This document shows positions 60,744-64,000 of a DNA stretch of 64,000 nucleotides, one piece after another (position 1 is the stretch's first letter; every line of letters starts with the position of its first letter). The DNA is from Mucilaginibacter ginsenosidivorax (GTDB taxonomy: Bacteria > Bacteroidota > Bacteroidia > Sphingobacteriales > Sphingobacteriaceae), in the NCBI RefSeq assembly GCF_007971525.1, contig NZ_CP042437.1, positions 6,014,001 to 6,078,000 on the forward strand, given 5' to 3'. The translations under genes and the position numbers were made by a program. Below the pieces are notes generated by a model. It was not told the origin of the DNA and did not search any database. It saw nothing but the letters and a program-made list of their open reading frames with translations.

Positions 60744-61712
60744 ATGAACCGCATCGACCGTATATCTGCCATTTTGATCCAGTTACAATCGCGCCGGGTT
60801 GTTAAGGCCGGTGATATTGCCGAGCGCTTCAATATCAGCCTGCGCACGGTGTATCGCGATATTAAAACCCTGGAAGAGGCGGGTATCCCCTTGATAGGCG
60901 AAGCAGGTGTAGGTTACTCCATTATGGATGGCTACCGCCTGCCACCTGTAATGTTTACCCGCGAAGAGGCCACCGCCTTTTTAACGGCCGAAAAGTTTGT
61001 AGAAAAACTTACCGATGCCAGCACCAACGCGCAATATCAATCGGCCATGTATAAGGTGCGGGCTATTTTAAAAACATCAGAAAAAGATGCGCTTGAAAAT
61101 CTGGACGGCAGCATTGAGGTAATGAAAAGCCACAGCCAGCGACGGGCGGCGGGTACTAATGATCACATTCAAACTATATTGGACAGCATTATTCATAAAA
61201 AGGTATTGTGTATTGATTACTTTGCCGCCCACAACCAGGAAAATACGCGGCGTGATATAGAGCCTGTTGGCGTGGTTTACCTGGATGCGTTCTGGCACCT
61301 GATAGCCTATTGCCGCCTGCGCAATGATTACCGCGATTTCAGGATAGACCGTATTCGTAAACTGGTGGTTACCGATAATAGCTATAACAGCAGCAAACAC
61401 CCAACTTTAAAAGCCTACATTGCCCAAACTATTAAAGAAAAAGATTTGCAGATGGTAGTGATCAGGGTTGATAAAGAGATTTACAATTACCTTGAGCACC
61501 AGAAATATTACAGTGGTTTTATCTCCGAAAAAAACGTGGGTAATAAAATAGAGATGACGTTTTTAACCGCGTTTATTGAAGGCTTTGCCCGCTGGTATAT
61601 GATGTTTGGCGACCATGCCGAGATCATTAAACCTGATACCCTGAAAGACAGGGTAGCCGAAATTATTACCGCCATTAGCCATAAAAATTTGCAGGAGTTA
61701 AATTCCTACTGA
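60744..61712 (+). CDS. WYL-domain YafY-type transcriptional regulator (322 aa)
   Basis: A transcription factor with an N-terminal winged HTH (RISAILIQLQSRRVVKAGDI, then ERFNISLRTVYRDIKTLEEA) and a central WYL ligand-binding domain (KKVLCIDYFAAHNQENTRRD, EPVGVVYLDAFWHLIAYCRL). The WYL residues are of the non-canonical YafY group (FWHLIAYCR). The C-terminal region is the WCX extension. It is transcribed toward DoxX, EVE and SRPBCC genes (gap 56 bases to the DoxX ATG), and may control them. Divergent from DUF2007. Confidence 0.9.
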   Translation: MNRIDRISAILIQLQSRRVVKAGDIAERFNISLRTVYRDIKTLEEAGIPLIGEAGVGYSIMDGYRLPPVMFTREEATAFLTAEKFVEKLTDASTNAQYQSAMYKVRAILKTSEKDALENLDGSIEVMKSHSQRRAAGTNDHIQTILDSIIHKKVLCIDYFAAHNQENTRRDIEPVGVVYLDAFWHLIAYCRLRNDYRDFRIDRIRKLVVTDNSYNSSKHPTLKAYIAQTIKEKDLQMVVIRVDKEIYNYLEHQKYYSGFISEKNVGNKIEMTFLTAFIEGFARWYMMFGDHAEIIKPDTLKDRVAEIITAISHKNLQELNSY

Positions 61713-61768
61713 CATACTGCTGTCATCGGCCCGTGTTTTATTTGTGCTGTAATCAAAATCTACAACAC

Positions 61769-62119
61769 ATGGAAATTAAAACAATCCTTATTTGGGTACT
61801 GCTTTTAGCATACGTGGTACCCGGCTACATTTTTGGCTTCCAGAAATTATTGGGTCAACAAGAAAAAGTACAACAATTTAAAGGCTGGGGCTACCCGCTA
61901 TGGTTTATGCGTTTGCTTGGCTTTGTTGAGGTGCTGGGCAGCAGCCTGATGCTTTACGGCCCAACCCGCATGTACGGTATGGCATTGTTCCCGGTAATTT
62001 TGGCGGGTGCCGTTTATACACACATCAAATTCCGTGAACCCCAAAAAGAGGTAATGACGCCCGTTTATGTTGGGCTGCATTTATTGGTCATATTTTTGTT
62101 AACCCTATCAATAGCTTAA
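61769..62119 (+). CDS. DoxX-family membrane protein (116 aa)
   Basis: Four membrane helices (ILIWVLLLAYVVPGYIFGF, LLGFVEVLGSSLMLYG, ALFPVILAGAVYTHIK, YVGLHLLVIFLLTLSIA) and the DoxX hallmark residues (GFQKLLGQQEKVQQFKGWGY). The ATG 61769 is used; a frame to 61733 would add 12 residues. The family is linked to quinol oxidation or stress but function is unproven here. It lies in a short operon-like run with the EVE and SRPBCC genes (gaps 4 and 11 bases), downstream of the WYL regulator. Confidence 0.85.
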   Translation: MEIKTILIWVLLLAYVVPGYIFGFQKLLGQQEKVQQFKGWGYPLWFMRLLGFVEVLGSSLMLYGPTRMYGMALFPVILAGAVYTHIKFREPQKEVMTPVYVGLHLLVIFLLTLSIA

Positions 62120-62123
62120 TATT

Positions 62124-62564
62124 ATGAAATACTGGATAACCGTAGTTTCAAAAGATCATATTACCCGCGGCGTGGCCGGTGGGTTTATGCAAGCCAATCA
62201 TGGCAAACAAGGGCCGCTTACCCGTATGGCAACCGGCGATTGGGTAATCATCTATTCGCCTAAGAAGAGTATGGATGGAGACGAAAAACTCCAGGCCTTT
62301 ACAGCTATAGGCCAGGTTGCCGCCGATGAGATATATCAATATAAAATGAGCGAAGATTTCAAACCTTTTCGCCGCGATGTTACTTACTATAAATGTAATG
62401 AAACGCCGATAGTACCCCTGGTAGATAAATTGAGCTTTATGCCTAATAAACAATCATGGGGTTATCCCTTCCGCTTTGGTTTTTTTGAATTGCCGGGGCA
62501 CGATTTTGAGCTGATAAAAAAACACATGTTAACAAACGAACCAACACCAATAAACAATAAATAA
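62124..62564 (+). CDS. EVE-domain protein (146 aa)
   Basis: A PUA-like EVE domain protein that in known cases recognises modified bases in nucleic acid. Motifs: KYWITVVSKDHITRGVAGGF, RMATGDWVIIYSPKKSMDGD, FTAIGQVAADEIYQYKM, and the aromatic pocket region WGYPFRFGFFELP. The length fits the family. It starts 4 bases after the DoxX stop and ends 11 bases before the SRPBCC gene. The substrate is unknown; membership in a DoxX/SRPBCC operon hints at a general metabolic or stress role here and not defence. Confidence 0.88.
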   Translation: MKYWITVVSKDHITRGVAGGFMQANHGKQGPLTRMATGDWVIIYSPKKSMDGDEKLQAFTAIGQVAADEIYQYKMSEDFKPFRRDVTYYKCNETPIVPLVDKLSFMPNKQSWGYPFRFGFFELPGHDFELIKKHMLTNEPTPINNK

Positions 62565-62575
62565 AACACTTCATT

Positions 62576-62998
62576 ATGGAAAAGCTAACGTTAAAAACCG
62601 AAATTAAATTTAAAGCCCCTGCTGCTAAAGTTTGGCAAGGCCTTACCGACCCGGCGATGGTAAAAGAATACTTTTTTGGCACCAATTTAGAATCGACCTG
62701 GAAGGTAGGAGAGCCGATTAAATTCAGCGGCGAATGGGATGGGCATAAATATGAAGACAAGGGAACTATCCTGGAAATTGAGCCGGGCAAATTTGTTACA
62801 TACAGCTATTGGAGCAGCATGGCCGGTACCGAAGATAAGCCCGAAAACTATGCCAATATCACTTACAGCCTGGACGAAGAAAACGGCGAAACCACTTTAA
62901 CTATTATTCAGGATAATATAAAAAACCAGGAAGCCAAAGATCACTCTGAACAAAACTGGCAGGGTATGTTTGACGGTTTGAAAAAGATGATTGAGTAA
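62576..62998 (+). CDS. SRPBCC/AHSA1-family protein (140 aa)
   Basis: A START-like helix-grip protein. Family features: EIKFKAPAAKVWQGLTDPAM, EYFFGTNLESTWKVGEPIKF, and the C-terminal ALKKMIE-type helix (WQGMFDGLKKMIE). Such proteins bind small hydrophobic ligands or act in Hsp90-like contexts, but the ligand is unknown. It is the last of the DoxX-EVE-SRPBCC run; an inverted repeat follows 10 bases after its stop. Confidence 0.9.
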   Translation: MEKLTLKTEIKFKAPAAKVWQGLTDPAMVKEYFFGTNLESTWKVGEPIKFSGEWDGHKYEDKGTILEIEPGKFVTYSYWSSMAGTEDKPENYANITYSLDEENGETTLTIIQDNIKNQEAKDHSEQNWQGMFDGLKKMIE

Positions 62999-63007
62999 GA
63001 CTCCACT

Positions 63008-63086
63008 CGTCATTGCGAGGTACGAAGCAATCCCCGACATGCTAAGCCCCGCATAGTTCGGGATTGCTTCGTACCTCGCAATGACG
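63008..63086. repeat. perfect inverted repeat, GTCATTGCGAGG type
   Basis: 27-bp arms (CGTCATTGCGAGGTACGAAG ... complement ending GCAATGACG) with a 25-base loop, exact over all 27 bases. It shares the GTCATTGCGAG ends with 30043-30153. It lies after the SRPBCC gene and would form a strong hairpin. Confidence 0.9.
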
Positions 63087-63170
63087 GTTTGTAATGATGA
63101 ATAATAATATTAAGTAAACTATATAATAAATTGACTAAAAGTTAATTATAAACCAGTATAACAAATAGTA

Positions 63171-63638
63171 ATGACAGCTATAACAGCAAAAACGCATCTT
63201 AAAGGCTTCTTTTTGGAAGGTATTTCGGTACGTACAACAAATCAAAATGGACAGTCGGCAAAAGACATTGGCGAGCTATGGGGCCGGTTTATGGCTGACA
63301 ATGTGCTGCTGCAGATTGAAGACAGGATAACAGACGAGATATACTGTGTATACACCGATTATGAAAGCGATTATACAGGCTTTTACACCGCGGTATTGGG
63401 TTGTAAAGTAAGTTCGCTGGATAACATACCCGAAGGGCTGATAAGCCTTATAGTGCCAGCCGCTGACTATGTGAAATACGTTGCCAAAGGCCGCCTGCCC
63501 GATTGCGTGGCCGAGGCCTGGCAAAACATATGGAGCAGTGATTTAGATAGGAAATACATTGCCGATTTTGACGTTTGGGGAACCAAAGCCCAAAACCCGG
63601 AAGATGCTGAAGTGGATATATATGTTGGGGTTGTCTAA
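63171..63638 (+). CDS. GyrI/effector-binding-domain protein (155 aa)
   Basis: A stand-alone AraC-effector-binding (GyrI-like) domain. Features: FFLEGISVRTTNQNGQSAKD, DIGELWGRFMADNVLLQ, FYTAVLGCKVSSLDNIPEGL, YVKYVAKGRLPDCVAEAW and a DFDVWGTKAQNPEDAEVDIY end. It binds small molecules in known relatives. The ligand is unknown. It is alone, convergent with the dihydroorotase gene, and separated from it by an inverted-repeat element. Confidence 0.88.
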   Translation: MTAITAKTHLKGFFLEGISVRTTNQNGQSAKDIGELWGRFMADNVLLQIEDRITDEIYCVYTDYESDYTGFYTAVLGCKVSSLDNIPEGLISLIVPAADYVKYVAKGRLPDCVAEAWQNIWSSDLDRKYIADFDVWGTKAQNPEDAEVDIYVGVV

Positions 63639-63809
63639 ATCAGAATTCACAGAATTTAAGAATTTACAGAATGTGTTTTGAATGAAAATTGATGTTTGTC
63701 ATTTTTAGATTGCTCCGCCCCTTTCTAACGATGTAACTTTCCGATATTTTTCTGCCGCTTTTCCACTCCAGAAAATTCTGTAAATTCTGTAAATTCTGCA
63801 AATTCTGAT
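63639..63809. repeat. AATTCTG-word inverted repeat element
   Basis: The left arm (63639-63672, ATCAGAATTCACAGAATTTA) and right arm (63769-63809, AATTCTGTAAATTCTGCAAA) are complementary word arrays with ATCAGAATT...AATTCTGAT ends. The element fills the gap between the GyrI-like gene and dihydroorotase. Confidence 0.8.
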
Positions 63810-63814
63810 TCAGA

Positions 63815-64000
63815 CTACCTGCTAAAATTCAGCCGTTTACCGGTCTCACCTTCTACCAGGCTTCCGTTGGCGTACACAATATTGCCTGATACCAGTGTGT
63901 AAGCTATCCGCGAGCGGAAGGTAGTGCCTTCAAAAGGGCTCCAGCCACATTTATATAAAATATTGGCCTTGTTTACGTTCCAGGGGTTATTCAGGTCAAC
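63815..64000 (-). CDS. pyrC: dihydroorotase, C-terminal part (partial at window edge)
   Basis: 61 codons on the minus strand read into the window edge in frame and end at a TAG at 63815. The translation (VDLNNPWNVNKANILYKCGW, then SPFEGTTFRSRIAYTLVSGN, ending GKRLNFSR) is the typical C-terminus of Bacteroidetes class I dihydroorotase, with the conserved NILYKCGWSPFEG segment. This enzyme cyclises N-carbamoyl-aspartate in pyrimidine synthesis. The rest lies beyond the window. Confidence 0.88.
   Translation of the reverse strand, partial: VDLNNPWNVNKANILYKCGWSPFEGTTFRSRIAYTLVSGNIVYANGSLVEGETGKRLNFSR

Noticed and set aside
60686..60847. longer start of the DUF2007 gene
   Set aside because: Overlaps the WYL gene; a TACATTTG promoter fits the internal ATG 60685.
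1..64000. CRISPR array, tRNA or rRNA genes
   Set aside because: No regularly spaced direct repeats with unique spacers and no tRNA cloverleaf or rRNA-like stretch was seen.

Overview
The window looks like chromosomal DNA of a Bacteroidetes, most likely a Sphingobacteriaceae member of the Mucilaginibacter/Pedobacter type. The reasons are a type IX secretion (CHU_C-like) C-terminal domain, several TAnnTTTG -7 promoter elements, an almost complete absence of Shine-Dalgarno sequences, a proton-coupled RhaT rhamnose route, and many Bacteroidetes-type hypothetical proteins. I saw no rRNA, tRNA, CRISPR array or complete insertion sequence. Family assignments come from reading the translations, not from searches.

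Layout: 0.2-7.9 kb is a leftward phage-type module (small and large terminase, a tail-assembly-chaperone-like gene with a candidate -1 frameshift, a tail-completion-like gene and two roughly 690-residue structural proteins). It has no portal, capsid, protease or tape-measure gene, so it is probably a remnant. At 8.1-9.2 kb lies a Xre/RES toxin-antitoxin pair with a perfect 30-bp palindrome at its promoter. At 9.3-15.7 kb are an outer-membrane barrel, a lipoprotein, an RRM RNA-binding protein and a 1189-residue secreted NHL/T9SS protein. At 15.7-20.9 kb is a patch of small hypothetical genes around an S24-type repressor and a second HTH protein, possibly another old element. At 21-27 kb are a TPR protein, small membrane proteins, two candidate small RNAs, a ThuA-like protein and a hydrolase.

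At 27.3-33.6 kb is a leftward L-rhamnose operon (rhaT, fused aldolase/dehydrogenase, isomerase, kinase) that would import rhamnose and convert it to DHAP and lactate; its regulator is not in the window. At 33.8-53 kb are mostly housekeeping and envelope genes: amidase, YceI, DUF2130, a PAS sensor lacking its ATPase domain, a YdjC-type deacetylase, an ABC ATPase, an Lrp/EamA pair, a metallophosphoesterase and an ECF sigma factor with a membrane partner. Embedded in it is a two-gene unit (37.08-37.87 kb) whose larger product has a PARP-like ADP-ribosyltransferase signature; I regard it as a candidate undescribed toxin-antitoxin pair. At 54.6-64 kb are a 949-residue metalloprotease/propeller/barrel fusion, a DUF559 nuclease gene bracketed by 33-36 bp inverted repeats, CutC, a glycosylasparaginase, a WYL regulator followed by DoxX, EVE and SRPBCC genes, and the end of dihydroorotase.

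A theme across the window is that many intergenic gaps hold a short inverted-repeat element, often with arms built from degenerate tandem 'words'. At least four families occur in two or more copies here. They sit between genes of one operon, between antitoxin and toxin, at most junctions of the phage remnant, and around the DUF559 gene. This repeat system and the ADP-ribosyltransferase-like pair are the parts most worth following up.
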